Assembly (NCBI GenBank): GCA_903864435.1
Contig: CAIPFY010000190.1
Location: 1-53,483 of the forward strand
Direction: 5' to 3'
DNA: 53,483 nucleotides
Origin: an uncultured Chloroflexota bacterium
GTDB taxonomy: Bacteria; Chloroflexota; Anaerolineae; Aggregatilineales; Phototrophicaceae
Positions 38,291 to 48,680 of the stretch are shown here, piece after piece (position 1 is the stretch's first letter; the number at the start of each line of letters is the position of its first letter). Both the position numbers and the translations under genes were made by a program. The notes beneath the pieces are model-generated. The model ran no database searches, was not told where the DNA came from, and was given only the letters and a program-made list of their open reading frames with translations.

Positions 38291-39604
38291 CTACAGACGT
38301 TCCCGGTCGAGCTTGAGGAAATGAGTGGCGCACGAGATACACGGGTCATAGTTACGGATGACCTGTTCGCATTGCAGGGTTAAATCGGCGTCATTCAGTT
38401 CCAGATGGCTCTGCACAAACCGCCGCAGGTCGTCCTCGATAATCTTCTGATTCTGCGAGGTGGGCGGCACAATCCGCGCATCCTGAATCATGCCCGCGCT
38501 GTCGAGGCGGTAGCGATGGTACAGGATGCCACGCGGCGCTTCGGAGCAGCCGTATCCAGTTCCAGCGCGGGGCTGAACCGCCACCATTGCCTCTCGCGGT
38601 TGCTGGTAGTTCTCGATAATCTGAATGGCATGATCGCAGGCGTAGACCGTCTCCACCATGCGCACGATGATGCTTTTGAACGGGTTGGCGCAGAACGCTC
38701 CCAGTCCGCCAGCCTTCGCCGCCTGCTTCGCCAGCGGGGAAAGCTGCTCATAGTTCAGGTTGTAACGCGCCAGCGGGCCGACGAAATACTTGCCACCCTG
38801 CCGCATAGTGGAATGCAGCGCGTTGGAATGCGCCACATGCTCCTCATGGAAGATTTGCTCGTAGTCCGCGATGGCAATATCCAGCCCCTTATTCGACACC
38901 AACCGCCCCTCGCACAGCGGGTACTCGTCCGGGTGGTGCAGCGCCACAAATTCGTAGTCATACTCAAATGAGGGGAAAGGCAGCGTGCCGACCCATTCAG
39001 TCGTTTCCATCGCTGCATCCCGCGCCCATTTAAGCCGTTCTAGCAGCGGTTCAAATTCGCGGCGGGTGGGAACGCGGTAGAACCCGCCCACGCGCACATT
39101 GATCGGGTGAATCTCGCGTCCGCCCAGCAGATTCACGATGTCGTTGCCCACTTTTTTGAGCGCCAGCCCGCGTTTCACCGCGTCGGGATAATCCCGTGCA
39201 AGCTGTATCGCGTCGGGATAGCCGAGGAAGCCCGGCGTGTGCAGCATGTAGGCGTGTAACACATGGCTCTCGATCCATTCACCGCAGTACAGCAACCGCC
39301 GCAGCGTGCGAATCGCACCATCTACCTTCACGCCAAAGGCATTCTCAATCGCGTGGACGGCGCTCATCTGATAGGCCACCGGGCAGATTCCGCAGATACG
39401 GGCGGTGATGTCCGGCGCTTCGCCGTAAGCGCGTCCCCGTAGGAAGGCTTCAAACAAGCGCGGCGGCTCGAAGATGCGGAATTTGACATCGGTCACGGTA
39501 TCGCCCTTCACCTTGACCTGCAAAGCACCTTCCCCTTCCACCCGCGCCAGCAGATCCACTTTCAGGGTTCTCGGTTTGGTTTGAACGGCGCTGTTACCCT
39601 TCAT
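38291..39604 (-). CDS. Group 3b [NiFe] hydrogenase large (alpha) subunit
   Basis: L1 [24 protein letters not shown]2 near C-term [19 protein letters not shown]. Confidence 0.94.
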   Translation of the reverse strand: MKGNSAVQTKPRTLKVDLLARVEGEGALQVKVKGDTVTDVKFRIFEPPRLFEAFLRGRAYGEAPDITARICGICPVAYQMSAVHAIENAFGVKVDGAIRTLRRLLYCGEWIESHVLHAYMLHTPGFLGYPDAIQLARDYPDAVKRGLALKKVGNDIVNLLGGREIHPINVRVGGFYRVPTRREFEPLLERLKWARDAAMETTEWVGTLPFPSFEYDYEFVALHHPDEYPLCEGRLVSNKGLDIAIADYEQIFHEEHVAHSNALHSTMRQGGKYFVGPLARYNLNYEQLSPLAKQAAKAGGLGAFCANPFKSIIVRMVETVYACDHAIQIIENYQQPREAMVAVQPRAGTGYGCSEAPRGILYHRYRLDSAGMIQDARIVPPTSQNQKIIEDDLRRFVQSHLELNDADLTLQCEQVIRNYDPCISCATHFLKLDRERL

Positions 39605-40373
39605 GAACATCACTCTCCTTTCGGAAAGCATCGGCATAAGCATTGAAGGTGCGGAAAACCTGCACCAATTCCTGCGGGGTTTTGCCCATCGCCTTCCACT
39701 GTTCGCTGATGGCGCGGGTATTTGGCGATTCGGAGGGGCCAAAACAGCCGTAGCACCCGCGTTGATAAGCCGGACAGAGCGCACCGCATCCGGCCTGAGT
39801 CACCGGCCCCAGACAGGGTGTTCCGGCGGCGACCATCACGCACGGCGTACCCCGCCGTTTGCATTCCATACACACGCTGTAGTGCGGCGTGTTGGGCTTG
39901 CGCCCGTCCAGATAGGCGATAATCACTTCCACCAACTGCGCTTTGTTGATCGGACAGCCGCGCAGTTCAAAATCCACAAAGACGTGATCGGCGATGGGCG
40001 TGGATTTGCTCAGGGTTTCGATGTACTTGGGCGTGGCGTAAACCAGCGAGGTCAGCGTTTTGACATCCTTGAAGTTGCGCAGAGCTTGAATGCCCCCGGC
40101 TGTGGCACACGCGCCGATTGTCACCAGCACCTTTGAAGCCCGCCGCACCCGATGGATGCGTTCGGCGTCGTGCTGAGTGGTGATTGAGCCTTCGACCAAC
40201 GAGAGGTCATAAGGGCCTTTGACCACCGTCCGCGTCGCCTCCGGGAAATAAGCGATTTCAACCGCATCCGCCACCGCCAGCAGAGCATCCTCGCAATCCA
40301 ACAGACTCAGCTGGCAGCCATCGCACGAAGCGAACTTCCATATCGCAAGTTTTGGCCTGCTTTTGCGCTGCAT
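39594..40373 (-). CDS. Group 3b [NiFe] hydrogenase small (delta) subunit
   Basis: [51 protein letters not shown]. Confidence 0.93.
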   Translation of the reverse strand: MQRKSRPKLAIWKFASCDGCQLSLLDCEDALLAVADAVEIAYFPEATRTVVKGPYDLSLVEGSITTQHDAERIHRVRRASKVLVTIGACATAGGIQALRNFKDVKTLTSLVYATPKYIETLSKSTPIADHVFVDFELRGCPINKAQLVEVIIAYLDGRKPNTPHYSVCMECKRRGTPCVMVAAGTPCLGPVTQAGCGALCPAYQRGCYGCFGPSESPNTRAISEQWKAMGKTPQELVQVFRTFNAYADAFRKESDVHEG

Positions 40374-40383
40374 TCTAGCCTCC

Positions 40384-41268
40384 CTAAATCTCCCATTTGG
40401 TCAGAAGCGGTTCCACACGGCTGTGGCGAAACACGGGGCCATCCTTACAGACGAACAACGACCCGACCTGACAATGCCCGCACAACCCAATGGCACACTT
40501 CATATTCCGTTCGAGAGACACATAGATGTGATCGCCGCTGATCCCGCGCTTCTTCAGTTCCATTGTGGTGAAGCGCATCATCACTTCGGGGCCGCAAACC
40601 ATCGCCATCGCGTTCATCGGGTCGAACGGCGCTCGCCCGATCAACTGCGTGACCAGCCCCACGCTGCCGCGCCAGTTGCCTGTCGCTCTGTCCACCGTCA
40701 CGAACACATCCAGATCGAACTGTGACCGCCACTGTTCCAGTTCCTTGCGGTACAGCACATCGGCAGGGGTGCGTGCGCCATACAGCAGCACCACGCGCCC
40801 GTAGTCCTCGCGGTGGGCGAGAATGCGGTACATGGCAGGACGCAGCGGCGCTAACCCGATGCCCCCCGCCACAATAATCATGTCTTTGCCGCGTCCGGTT
40901 TCCACCGGCCACGCCGAACCGAACGGGCCGCGCACACCTAGCAGATCGTCCACTTTGAGCTTGCTCATCACCCGCGTCACCGTGCCGACTGCGCGGGTGG
41001 TATGAATGAGGGTGTCGCGGCGGGCAGGGTCGCCGCTGATGGAAATGGGAATCTCGCCCACGCCGTAGATGTAAACCATGTTGAACTGCCCGGCTTCAAA
41101 CTGCGGAATATCGGCACTCTGTTCCGGTGTGAGTTCCAGCGAAAATGTATCGCCCGTATCCCAGCGGGTACGCAGCACCCGGTATAGATGGGGAACCATC
41201 GGATCGGGATGGCTGAACGTTACGGACGCCGCTTCTGGCAGACGTGTCGCCATGCGAACCTCCTTCAC
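40384..41268 (-). CDS. FAD/NAD(P)-binding hydrogenase gamma subunit
   Basis: [47 protein letters not shown]-terminal [23 protein letters not shown] 2Fe-2S motif. Confidence 0.93.
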   Translation of the reverse strand: MKEVRMATRLPEAASVTFSHPDPMVPHLYRVLRTRWDTGDTFSLELTPEQSADIPQFEAGQFNMVYIYGVGEIPISISGDPARRDTLIHTTRAVGTVTRVMSKLKVDDLLGVRGPFGSAWPVETGRGKDMIIVAGGIGLAPLRPAMYRILAHREDYGRVVLLYGARTPADVLYRKELEQWRSQFDLDVFVTVDRATGNWRGSVGLVTQLIGRAPFDPMNAMAMVCGPEVMMRFTTMELKKRGISGDHIYVSLERNMKCAIGLCGHCQVGSLFVCKDGPVFRHSRVEPLLTKWEI

Positions 41269-41726
41269 CCGCGTGTCTGATACATATCAATCAACTGCAA
41301 GCGTGTGGCCTGAATCCGTTCCATCATGATGCGCGAGAAGCGTTTCATGAACTCATAGCCAAAGCCGGAATCCGCCTCGCACTTCTGAAGCAAGCAGCGT
41401 GCATCAAAAGCCAGCACGCGCAGTTCAGTCGCCGCCCGTCCGGTGAAGTGCCAGCGGTAGGGCGGGAACATCCATGACCAGCCGACAATCTCGCCCTCAT
41501 GGATGGTCTGAAACACGATTTCGCCCTGCCCCGGAACCAGCACCCCCAGTTTGAGTATGCCGGTGCGGATGGTAAAAAACTGCGTGGCCTCCTCCCCTTC
41601 GCGGAACAGGAGTTCCCCCGGTTTGATGACCACATTCGACGCGCAGCCCGTAATTAAGGTCAGGTAGGGTTGTGCGAGGCCGTTGAAAAAAGGATGCTGC
41701 GCCACAATCGATTCCAATGTTTTCAT
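41265..41726 (-). CDS. Cyclic nucleotide-binding domain protein embedded in the 3b hydrogenase operon
   Basis: [77 protein letters not shown]; no HTH seen. Confidence 0.88.
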   Translation of the reverse strand: MKTLESIVAQHPFFNGLAQPYLTLITGCASNVVIKPGELLFREGEEATQFFTIRTGILKLGVLVPGQGEIVFQTIHEGEIVGWSWMFPPYRWHFTGRAATELRVLAFDARCLLQKCEADSGFGYEFMKRFSRIMMERIQATRLQLIDMYQTRG

Positions 41727-42904
41727 GAGGTCTTCTTCCTCCGTGTTCCCGTATCCTGCTTGGCTTCATTCTGTGCGCGAATCGTTTGCGCTTCCTCGGT
41801 GATGTCAATGCCAACCGGACACCACGTAATACAGCGCCCGCAGCCCACGCAACCGGATGTCCCGAATTGATCCTTCCACGTAGCCAATTTGTGCATCATC
41901 CACTGGCGATAACGCGCCCGCGCCGAAGCGCGAACATGACCGCCCACAATGTAGGAAAAGTCCATCGTGAAGCACGAGTCCCAGCGCCGGACGCGGCTGC
42001 CCGTTTCCCCTGTCAGATCGGTGTAGTCCTCAACGGTGGTACAGAAGCAAGTCGGGCAAACGAGGGTGCAGTTGCCACAGGTCAAGCAGCGTGCCGCCAC
42101 CTCGTCCCATACCGGCGACTCGGTGCTGGCGTACAGCATCTCCTGAAGCCGGTGCGTATCCAGCGAACGCCCCATCTGGCCGGCGGTCTGCTCGATGATC
42201 GCGTTCGCCTTCTGAAGATCGGCCTCCAGCGCGGGACTGGTGGGGACGGCGCTCAACACGTCCGCGCCGACCTTGCTACCGCTTTCGACCACAAAGTAAT
42301 GGCGGTCGCGTTCCAGAACCTCGGTCAACGCCAGATCGAACCCCGTGCTGGCACGCGGCCCGCTGTTCATGGAGGCACAGAAACAGGTCTTTCCCGCCCG
42401 CCCGCAGTTCACCGCCACAACCAGCACCTGTTCGCGCTGCGCTTGATAAGCGCGGTCTACATACGCGCCGCCCAGCAGCACCTTATCCAGCACTGCCAAT
42501 GCTTGAATCTCGCAGGCGCGCATCCCGATCAGCGCGAGGCGTTCGGGCGCATGGGGTTCAGGAACAATCGTCATGTTGCCGTTCTGCCGCTGCGCCTGCC
42601 ACAACCGCAGTTCGGGGGGATACAGGTATTTCTTCCACGAATGCGGCCCCAATCCACAGCCAAACAACCGTTCCGGGTCGCCGGCTTTCAAGCGATACGT
42701 GCCGCGTTCCTGCTCATCGGTCAGCCCTACTGGAAGGTCGGCCACCGCCGCAATCTCATCGTAGACCAGTGCGCCATCCCGCGCCCTCGGCCCGATGAGC
42801 CGGTACCCTTTCGCCATCAGGGCATCCAGCAAAAGCTGGAAGTCCCGCCGTTCAATCACCTGCTGCGATCTGGATTTCTCTGTCGAAGCTCTGGTCATTC
42901 GCAT
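41723..42904 (-). CDS. 4Fe-4S dicluster hydrogenase beta subunit (sulfhydrogenase HydB-like)
   Basis: [47 protein letters not shown]. Confidence 0.92.
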   Translation of the reverse strand: MRMTRASTEKSRSQQVIERRDFQLLLDALMAKGYRLIGPRARDGALVYDEIAAVADLPVGLTDEQERGTYRLKAGDPERLFGCGLGPHSWKKYLYPPELRLWQAQRQNGNMTIVPEPHAPERLALIGMRACEIQALAVLDKVLLGGAYVDRAYQAQREQVLVVAVNCGRAGKTCFCASMNSGPRASTGFDLALTEVLERDRHYFVVESGSKVGADVLSAVPTSPALEADLQKANAIIEQTAGQMGRSLDTHRLQEMLYASTESPVWDEVAARCLTCGNCTLVCPTCFCTTVEDYTDLTGETGSRVRRWDSCFTMDFSYIVGGHVRASARARYRQWMMHKLATWKDQFGTSGCVGCGRCITWCPVGIDITEEAQTIRAQNEAKQDTGTRRKKTS

Positions 42905-42910
42905 ACCCTT

Positions 42911-43444
42911 TCACCTGCCCGACATACCATCCGTTCCCAACCCGATTCGCTCCCCACAAACGCCTAGCACCTGCGCCAACCCCCGCGCCACCTGCACTGC
43001 CGCCCGCCTGATGACGGGCGATGACCGCTGACCGAAGCGAGTGTCGCCTGCCTGAATGCCCACCAGCGTCAGCGCACAGCCGGTTTCCATGACGAGATAC
43101 TCGCCCAGTAAGTGAATCGGCAGCGCGTGGGTGGAGGCGCTCATCTCATCCACCAGCCGCCAATCCAGTACCCGAATCTCCCCCGGCTGATCGCCCATAT
43201 AGGCCGCGTCCACCAGAATTACCTGTTCAGCCGCCATGCGGCACACCTGCCCGACGAAATTCTCCGGCGCAAGCCCCGCCTCCACGATCAACCAGCGATC
43301 CCCCACACCCACCAAACGCCGCAGATGACGCGCCGCCAGCACACCCGCCGCGTCGTCGCCGCACAACACCTGCCCGATACCGAGGACAGCCACCCTACAA
43401 CCGGGGGGGATCATCTGTTGAAGCTGGCTTTTCCACGAGCGCAT
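42911..43444 (-). CDS. [NiFe] hydrogenase maturation protease (HycI-like)
   Basis: VAVLGIGQVLCGDDAAGVLAARHL...VDAAYMGDQPGEIRVLD...THALPIHLLGEYL. Confidence 0.88.
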   Translation of the reverse strand: MRSWKSQLQQMIPPGCRVAVLGIGQVLCGDDAAGVLAARHLRRLVGVGDRWLIVEAGLAPENFVGQVCRMAAEQVILVDAAYMGDQPGEIRVLDWRLVDEMSASTHALPIHLLGEYLVMETGCALTLVGIQAGDTRFGQRSSPVIRRAAVQVARGLAQVLGVCGERIGLGTDGMSGR

Positions 43445-43814
43445 GGATGTCCTCATCCCTTCCGTAATCCACCGTGAACGCCTGTTTGTCCAGCGCGGCC
43501 AGTTCCCACGCCTCATTCGACAGGCTCAAACATTTGAAGCGACAGCTTTGCACACACTGGCTGCAAAAAATGCAGCGGTCAGTGTGGTAGCGCAGCACGA
43601 ACCGCTTGGCGGCTTTGTCCACCTCTAGCAGTTCAATCGCCACTGCCGGACAATCTTTGACGCACACCGCGCAGCCCGTACACTTCTCTGGATTCCAGCG
43701 CAACTGACCGCGCAATCGCTCCGGCGAAGGCGTCCGTTCCTGCGGATAACTGCGCGTGGCGGGTACGCGGAACAGGGATTGCAGCGCCATGCCCAGAATG
43801 GTGCTGATTCTCAT
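43395..43814 (-). CDS. Group 4 hydrogenase 4Fe-4S subunit (NuoI/HycF-like)
   Basis: KCTGCAVCVKDCPAVAIEL and RCIFCSQCVQSCRFKCLSL. Confidence 0.9.
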   Translation of the reverse strand: MRISTILGMALQSLFRVPATRSYPQERTPSPERLRGQLRWNPEKCTGCAVCVKDCPAVAIELLEVDKAAKRFVLRYHTDRCIFCSQCVQSCRFKCLSLSNEAWELAALDKQAFTVDYGRDEDIHALVEKPASTDDPPRL

Positions 43815-44725
43815 GCTGCCCCCTTTCCGATCAGGATTAAGAACCACTGTCCCAACGCCAGCAGAACGCCGTAGTGCCACCACAAGCCGATGGTCTGGTC
43901 AATGCGCAGCCGCGCAAACAACGCTTGCACCGTCGTGATGACGAGCAGCAGCGCCAGCGTCTTAACGGCAAAGGCCAGCGGGTCACTCACGCCGCCCAGA
44001 TACAGCGCCGCCACCAACGTCAGGCCGACGACAAGCGCCACATTCCGGCTCAGGCGGAACAGCGCCAGCCCGCGCCCGCTGTATTCGGTCAGCGATCCAG
44101 CCACGATTTCGGTATGCGCTTCCGGCGCATCGAAGGGCGAAAGTTCCAGCTTGCCCATCAAGCCGATCACCGCCACGACAAACCCGACGGGCTGCGTGAA
44201 CAGCATCCACACATTCGATCCGGCATGGGCGGTAATGCGAGTGATTTGCCAGCTTTCGGCGGCTACGGCTGGCCCCAGCAGCGCCAGCAAAAACGGCGCT
44301 TCATACGAGAACAACTGGGAGAGTACCCGCAAGCCGCCCATCGCCGCATAACGGTCGTCGGTAATCAGTCCGGCGAGGCTGGTACACAGCGTCAGCAGAC
44401 TGAGCAGATACACCGTGACGATCAGATCACCGGCGTAACTGGTCGCAGGAACCACGCCGAACAGCGGCACCGCGAGCGCCGCCGTCAGCACTGCCGCGAG
44501 GCTTAACACGGGCAAAAACTCGAACAGGACGCGGTGTACCCCTTCGGGAATGACTTCCTCTTTCGCCAGCAGTTTGACCGTATCCGCCAGCGGCTGAAAC
44601 CAGCGCGGCCCCACCCGATTTTGCAGGCGAGCGAGCAGTTTGCGGCTGATCCACTCGGCAAGCAGGGCGACCAGCAGCAGCGCCAGCCCGCCCGGAAACA
44701 GGAGCAGCGTTCCCAAAGCGTTCAT
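43811..44725 (-). CDS. Group 4 hydrogenase membrane subunit (NuoH/HycD-like)
   Basis: RLQNRVGPRWFQPLADTVKLLAKEEVIPEGVHRVLF; LSPFDAPEAHTEIVAGSLTEYSGRGLALF. Confidence 0.92.
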   Translation of the reverse strand: MNALGTLLLFPGGLALLLVALLAEWISRKLLARLQNRVGPRWFQPLADTVKLLAKEEVIPEGVHRVLFEFLPVLSLAAVLTAALAVPLFGVVPATSYAGDLIVTVYLLSLLTLCTSLAGLITDDRYAAMGGLRVLSQLFSYEAPFLLALLGPAVAAESWQITRITAHAGSNVWMLFTQPVGFVVAVIGLMGKLELSPFDAPEAHTEIVAGSLTEYSGRGLALFRLSRNVALVVGLTLVAALYLGGVSDPLAFAVKTLALLLVITTVQALFARLRIDQTIGLWWHYGVLLALGQWFLILIGKGAA

Positions 44726-45915
44726 CGCAGCGCCTCATTTCCATAGCGCCGGAATTGTTCCCATGTCCACTTCTCGCGGTTGCCGGCCTGATGAATGACC
44801 ACAGCGCGATCATTACACGAGAAGCACGGGTCGGTGCCGATCAACAGCATGGGAATGTCGGCCAACTGACGACCGATGCACAGCGCCAGCACAGAACCGA
44901 GGTTGCACAGAGTCGGCGTCCGCAGTTTGATTCGTTCGGGCATATCCGCGCCGTTGCTCTTGATGAAGTAGAACAACTCGCCACGCGGCGCTTCCACCCG
45001 CGCAATCGTTTCGCCTTCGGGGATGCGGCGCGGCATACGGGCTTGCAAATCCCCTTCAGGAAGATGGTCGAGCAACACGCGAATAATGCGGCAGCTTTCA
45101 AACATTTCGCGGATGCGCACGATAAAACGGGCTTGAAGATCGCCATCCGTTTCCAGCATCACCACCACCGGAATAGCGGTGTAGGCCGCGTAAGGCGCTT
45201 CCACACGCAAATCGCGCCCCACGCCGGACGCACGCGCTGTAGGCCCCACAACACCCATACGGTGAGCCTCCGCCGCGCTCATCGTCCCGATACCGCGTAT
45301 ACGCTGCCCCAACATGGGGTCATTCCGCACCAGATCGAGGTAATAACGCGCCCGTTCCTCCATCAATTCGACGGCCTTCAGAACCGATACAATCTGTTCG
45401 GCAGTCAGGTCGAACTTCACGCCGCCCAGTGTGTTGATCGAGTGGTTCACGCGGTTGCCGCTGATTTGCTCAAACAGATCGAGGATGGTTTCGCGGTCAC
45501 GCCACGAGTACATGAACAGGGTTTCAAAACCGGCATCATGCGCAGCCACGCCCAACCACAACAAATGGCTGTGCATCCGTTCCAGTTCAGCAATTAGCAC
45601 CCGGATGGCCTGCGCACGCGGCGGCGGGGTCACACCGGCCAGTTTTTCCACGCCCAGACAATAGGCCAGCGAATGAATGTGAGAACAGATGCCGCAGACC
45701 CGTTCCAGCAGATACAAGTTTTGCACCCATGTGCGGCTGACCACCGCTTTCTCGATGCCGCGATGCGCGTATCCCAAGCGCAGCGTGGCGCCGATCACCG
45801 TTTCGCCTTCGACCGTGAACTCGAAGAAACCGGGTTCTTTCAGCGCCGGATGCTGCGGGCCAATCGGTATCGTAAAGCGTTTGGGGGTTGCGGCACTGTC
45901 GGGCTGGGTTGTCAT
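44722..45915 (-). CDS. Group 4 [NiFe] hydrogenase large subunit (NuoD/HycE-C-like) with intact NiFe cysteines
   Basis: L1 RVCGICSHIHSLAYC and L2 TDPCFSCNDRAVV retained; RIRGIGTMSAAEAHRMGVVGPTARASG. Confidence 0.93.
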   Translation of the reverse strand: MTTQPDSAATPKRFTIPIGPQHPALKEPGFFEFTVEGETVIGATLRLGYAHRGIEKAVVSRTWVQNLYLLERVCGICSHIHSLAYCLGVEKLAGVTPPPRAQAIRVLIAELERMHSHLLWLGVAAHDAGFETLFMYSWRDRETILDLFEQISGNRVNHSINTLGGVKFDLTAEQIVSVLKAVELMEERARYYLDLVRNDPMLGQRIRGIGTMSAAEAHRMGVVGPTARASGVGRDLRVEAPYAAYTAIPVVVMLETDGDLQARFIVRIREMFESCRIIRVLLDHLPEGDLQARMPRRIPEGETIARVEAPRGELFYFIKSNGADMPERIKLRTPTLCNLGSVLALCIGRQLADIPMLLIGTDPCFSCNDRAVVIHQAGNREKWTWEQFRRYGNEALR

Positions 45916-45919
45916 GATC

Positions 45920-46381
45920 TTATGCCTCCCCTGCTGCCGCTGGAGACTCTTTCAACAGCGGATACACGCCTTCCGGCCACTCATCGGGCAGAAACAACCG
46001 CCGGGTATCCGGCGAACCGCTAAAGGTCACGCCGAACATTTCGCTAATTTCACGCTCAAACACGCTGGCGGCAGGGATGAGCGCACACAAACTGGCGAGT
46101 TCCCCGCCTACCCGCGCCAACCGGATGCGCAGCGTTAGCACCGCCGCCCCCGCGCAGAAGTGAACCAGCACTTCCAGCACGCCTTCGGATTCACCATGAT
46201 CGAGTCCGGTGATGGCGGTCAGGTAGCCCCAACCGGAGTCCAGCAGCAGGCGCGCCCCTTCGAGCAAATCACCCGCGTTGATCGTCACATCACGCCGCCC
46301 GTCTTCAGGCGTTGTCACCTGCCCGTTCAAAGGCGCGAGATGCTCAAGCGCCGTCTGGAGCGCCGTTTCGACAGCGTTCAT
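45920..46381 (-). CDS. NuoC-like (30 kDa) hydrogenase subunit
   Basis: GWGYLTAITGLDHGE...IPAASVFEREISEMFGVTFSGSPDTRRLFLPDEWPEGVYPLLK. Confidence 0.9.
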   Translation of the reverse strand: MNAVETALQTALEHLAPLNGQVTTPEDGRRDVTINAGDLLEGARLLLDSGWGYLTAITGLDHGESEGVLEVLVHFCAGAAVLTLRIRLARVGGELASLCALIPAASVFEREISEMFGVTFSGSPDTRRLFLPDEWPEGVYPLLKESPAAAGEA

Positions 46382-46869
46382 GCGCTGCCCCCTTCTAGAA
46401 TCACATCCACTGGATGCAGTTTTTTGAGCAGTTCGATCACCCCATAGATAATCGCTTCGGGGCGGGGTGGGCATCCGGGGACATACACATCCACCGGTAT
46501 GAACCGATCCAGCGGGCCGACCACGTTGTAACAGTCGTGGAACACGCCGCACGACAGCGCACACGATCCCAGCGCGATCACAAAACGCGGTTCGGGCATT
46601 TGCTCGTAGATGCGCAGCAACCGGTCACGCGCCTGCCGGGTGACGGGGCCGGTGCAAATCAGGATGTCGGCCTGCCGGGGGCTGGCTTGCAGTTTCACGC
46701 CCAACCGTTCCGCGTCATAGCGCGGGGTGAGCGCCGCCAGCAGTTCGATGTCGCAACCGTTGCACGAGCCGGTGTTGAAATGCAGCACCCAGGGCGAATT
46801 GGTACGCGCCCATAATGCGACTCCGGCGAGCGCGTTGTTCCAAGCCTGCTCAATCTTCATAGCGGTCAT
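46378..46869 (-). CDS. Group 4 hydrogenase small subunit (NuoB/HycG-like)
   Basis: NTGSCNGCDIELLAALTPRYDAERLGV; GSCALSCGVF; VPGCPPRPEAIIYG. Confidence 0.93.
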   Translation of the reverse strand: MTAMKIEQAWNNALAGVALWARTNSPWVLHFNTGSCNGCDIELLAALTPRYDAERLGVKLQASPRQADILICTGPVTRQARDRLLRIYEQMPEPRFVIALGSCALSCGVFHDCYNVVGPLDRFIPVDVYVPGCPPRPEAIIYGVIELLKKLHPVDVILEGGSA

Positions 46870-46881
46870 CGTCGTCTTCTT

Positions 46882-47199
46882 TCACCCCAGAATGAATGCG
46901 GTGAGCGAAATGAACAATCCGATCAAATAAATCGCAACCAGTGGTGATCCCCCGCCGCTGCCCACCATCAACACGCCGACATGCAAAAGGCAAAAGAACA
47001 GCGCGATCACAAACGAACCGGAATAGTCCGGCAGAGCGCCATCCTTCGAGGCGCGTTCGCCGCCCGTGTAAATACTGGATTGCAGCGGGTTCTGGCGGTG
47101 TTTGCCGGTCAGCGCACGTCCCAGTAACGACAGCAGCGCGGATAGTCCCAAATACACTGCGAAAGCCGCAATCGGGGTGAGCAGGAGGTTCTCGATCAT
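46882..47199 (-). CDS. NuoA-like small membrane subunit
   Basis: Three hydrophobic segments; SSIYTGGERASKDGALPDYSGSFVIALFFCLLHVGVLMV; position in hydrogenase operon. Confidence 0.65.
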   Translation of the reverse strand: MIENLLLTPIAAFAVYLGLSALLSLLGRALTGKHRQNPLQSSIYTGGERASKDGALPDYSGSFVIALFFCLLHVGVLMVGSGGGSPLVAIYLIGLFISLTAFILG

Positions 47200-47384
47200 G
47201 GTGTCCCTCCCGGCAGCAGCGCCGCCGCCGCCAGTTTCGTCAGCCCGCGCAGACTGTCCGGCCACAAACCAATCCACAGAATCAGCGCACACAGGACGAT
47301 CAACGGCAAGCGCATCGCCATCGGAAGCGCCTGCCGGATACGGTCGGATGGCAGCGCGGAAGCATCCAGCAGGTTCATCAGCAC
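47196..47384 (-). CDS. C-terminal fragment or split subunit continuing the NuoN/MrpD-like protein in another frame
   Basis: LMNLLDASALPSDRIRQALPMAMRLPLIVLCALILWIGLWPDSLRGL reads as the missing C-terminal TM segment of 47378-48679. Confidence 0.65.
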   Translation of the reverse strand: MLMNLLDASALPSDRIRQALPMAMRLPLIVLCALILWIGLWPDSLRGLTKLAAAALLPGGTP

Positions 47385-48679
47385 GGCAGGTAATAACCAA
47401 TCGCCAGCAGAATATTGAGCGCCGCGAAAATAACGGCTCCGCGCACCAGCGGGTCAGGGCTGGCAAAACCAGCCGCCAACACCTGCCATTTGGCGATAAA
47501 CCCCGCCAGCGGCGGCAGTCCGGCGAGGCTGAGGATCGCCAGCACCAGCGCGAAACCGGGCAGCGGATAGCGGTAGGCGAAGCCGCGCACCGTAGTGACC
47601 GTAAGCGGCTGTCCTCCGCTGGCGAACAACAGCGCCCCCACCGCCAGAAAAGCCAGCGTTTCCATCACGCTCAACGCCAGAACCGTGAACAGACCGGCCT
47701 GTGTCGCCGCCGGCAGTCCCGCATATAGACCGGCCCCCACCCCTAGCAGCACCGTTCCGATGTGGCTGATGCTGGAATAGGCCAGCATCCGCTTGAGTTC
47801 GGTCTGACGGAAGGCCAGCAGATTCCCCACCAGCGTATTCACCATGCCGGACAGCAGCAGCAGCACCCCCCACACAACCGCGCCGTCCATCAGGGACGAC
47901 AGCGCCCGCACCAGCACGATTAACCCGCTGATTGTCACCGCGCCGGACAAAAACGCGCTGACGCCGGTGGGCGCGGCGGCGTACACATCCGGCAACCATG
48001 TATGCAGCGGCACGAGCGCACATTTGATGCCAAACCCGACCAGCAGAAGCGCCCCGGCGACCAGCAGGCCAGTCGGAAGGGTGCCGGACAGGGAGACATC
48101 CAGCGCCAGCGTCCCTCGCGCCGCCAGAATCAGCGCGATAGCCAGCACGATCAGCAGCGACCCCACCGCGCTCTGCGCCAGATACTTGATGCTGGCATCC
48201 AGCACCGCCAGTTGATGCGCGTGGAACGACACCAGCAAAAACGAGGACAGCACCATCGCCTCGAACCAGACCCACAGGTTAAACAAGTCACGAGCGCAGC
48301 CCATACCGATCATCGCGCCGGTAGTCGCCAGCAGCATCGCGTAAAACTTCTCGTCCCCCACCCGCGCCGGATCACCTGCGCTGGAGTAAACCAGCACCAG
48401 CGTATAGACGGTCAACGCCAGCAGCGCCAGCAGCAAGCTCAGGCCGTCCATTTCCAGCGCCAGCACACCAATGCGGACGGGCATGAGCGCCCCGGCCTGC
48501 GCCGCCAGCCCCACCTGCGCCAGCAGCAGCCACATCAGCGCGGCAATCGCCATGCTCATCCACCAGCAAACCCGTTCCGGTACGCGAATCCGGTTCGCGC
48601 CCTGCGGAAAATGCCCTGCCAGATAGACCAGCGGCGACGCGACCAGCGGGAATGCGATTAGCCATGCTGTCCAGTTCAT
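47378..48679 (-). CDS. NuoN/MrpD-like proton-translocating antiporter subunit (C-terminally truncated by frame break)
   Basis: LFNLWVWFEAMVLSSFLLVSF, GIKCALVPLHTWLPDVYAAAPTGVSAFLSG, ELKRMLAYSSISHIGTVLLG; ends NILLAIGYYLPC*. Confidence 0.9.
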   Translation of the reverse strand: MNWTAWLIAFPLVASPLVYLAGHFPQGANRIRVPERVCWWMSMAIAALMWLLLAQVGLAAQAGALMPVRIGVLALEMDGLSLLLALLALTVYTLVLVYSSAGDPARVGDEKFYAMLLATTGAMIGMGCARDLFNLWVWFEAMVLSSFLLVSFHAHQLAVLDASIKYLAQSAVGSLLIVLAIALILAARGTLALDVSLSGTLPTGLLVAGALLLVGFGIKCALVPLHTWLPDVYAAAPTGVSAFLSGAVTISGLIVLVRALSSLMDGAVVWGVLLLLSGMVNTLVGNLLAFRQTELKRMLAYSSISHIGTVLLGVGAGLYAGLPAATQAGLFTVLALSVMETLAFLAVGALLFASGGQPLTVTTVRGFAYRYPLPGFALVLAILSLAGLPPLAGFIAKWQVLAAGFASPDPLVRGAVIFAALNILLAIGYYLPC

Positions 48680-48680
48680 A

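Noticed and set aside
41786-42967. 393-aa plus-strand ORF
   Set aside because: Fully antisense to the hydrogenase beta subunit with clear Fe-S motifs; shadow ORF.
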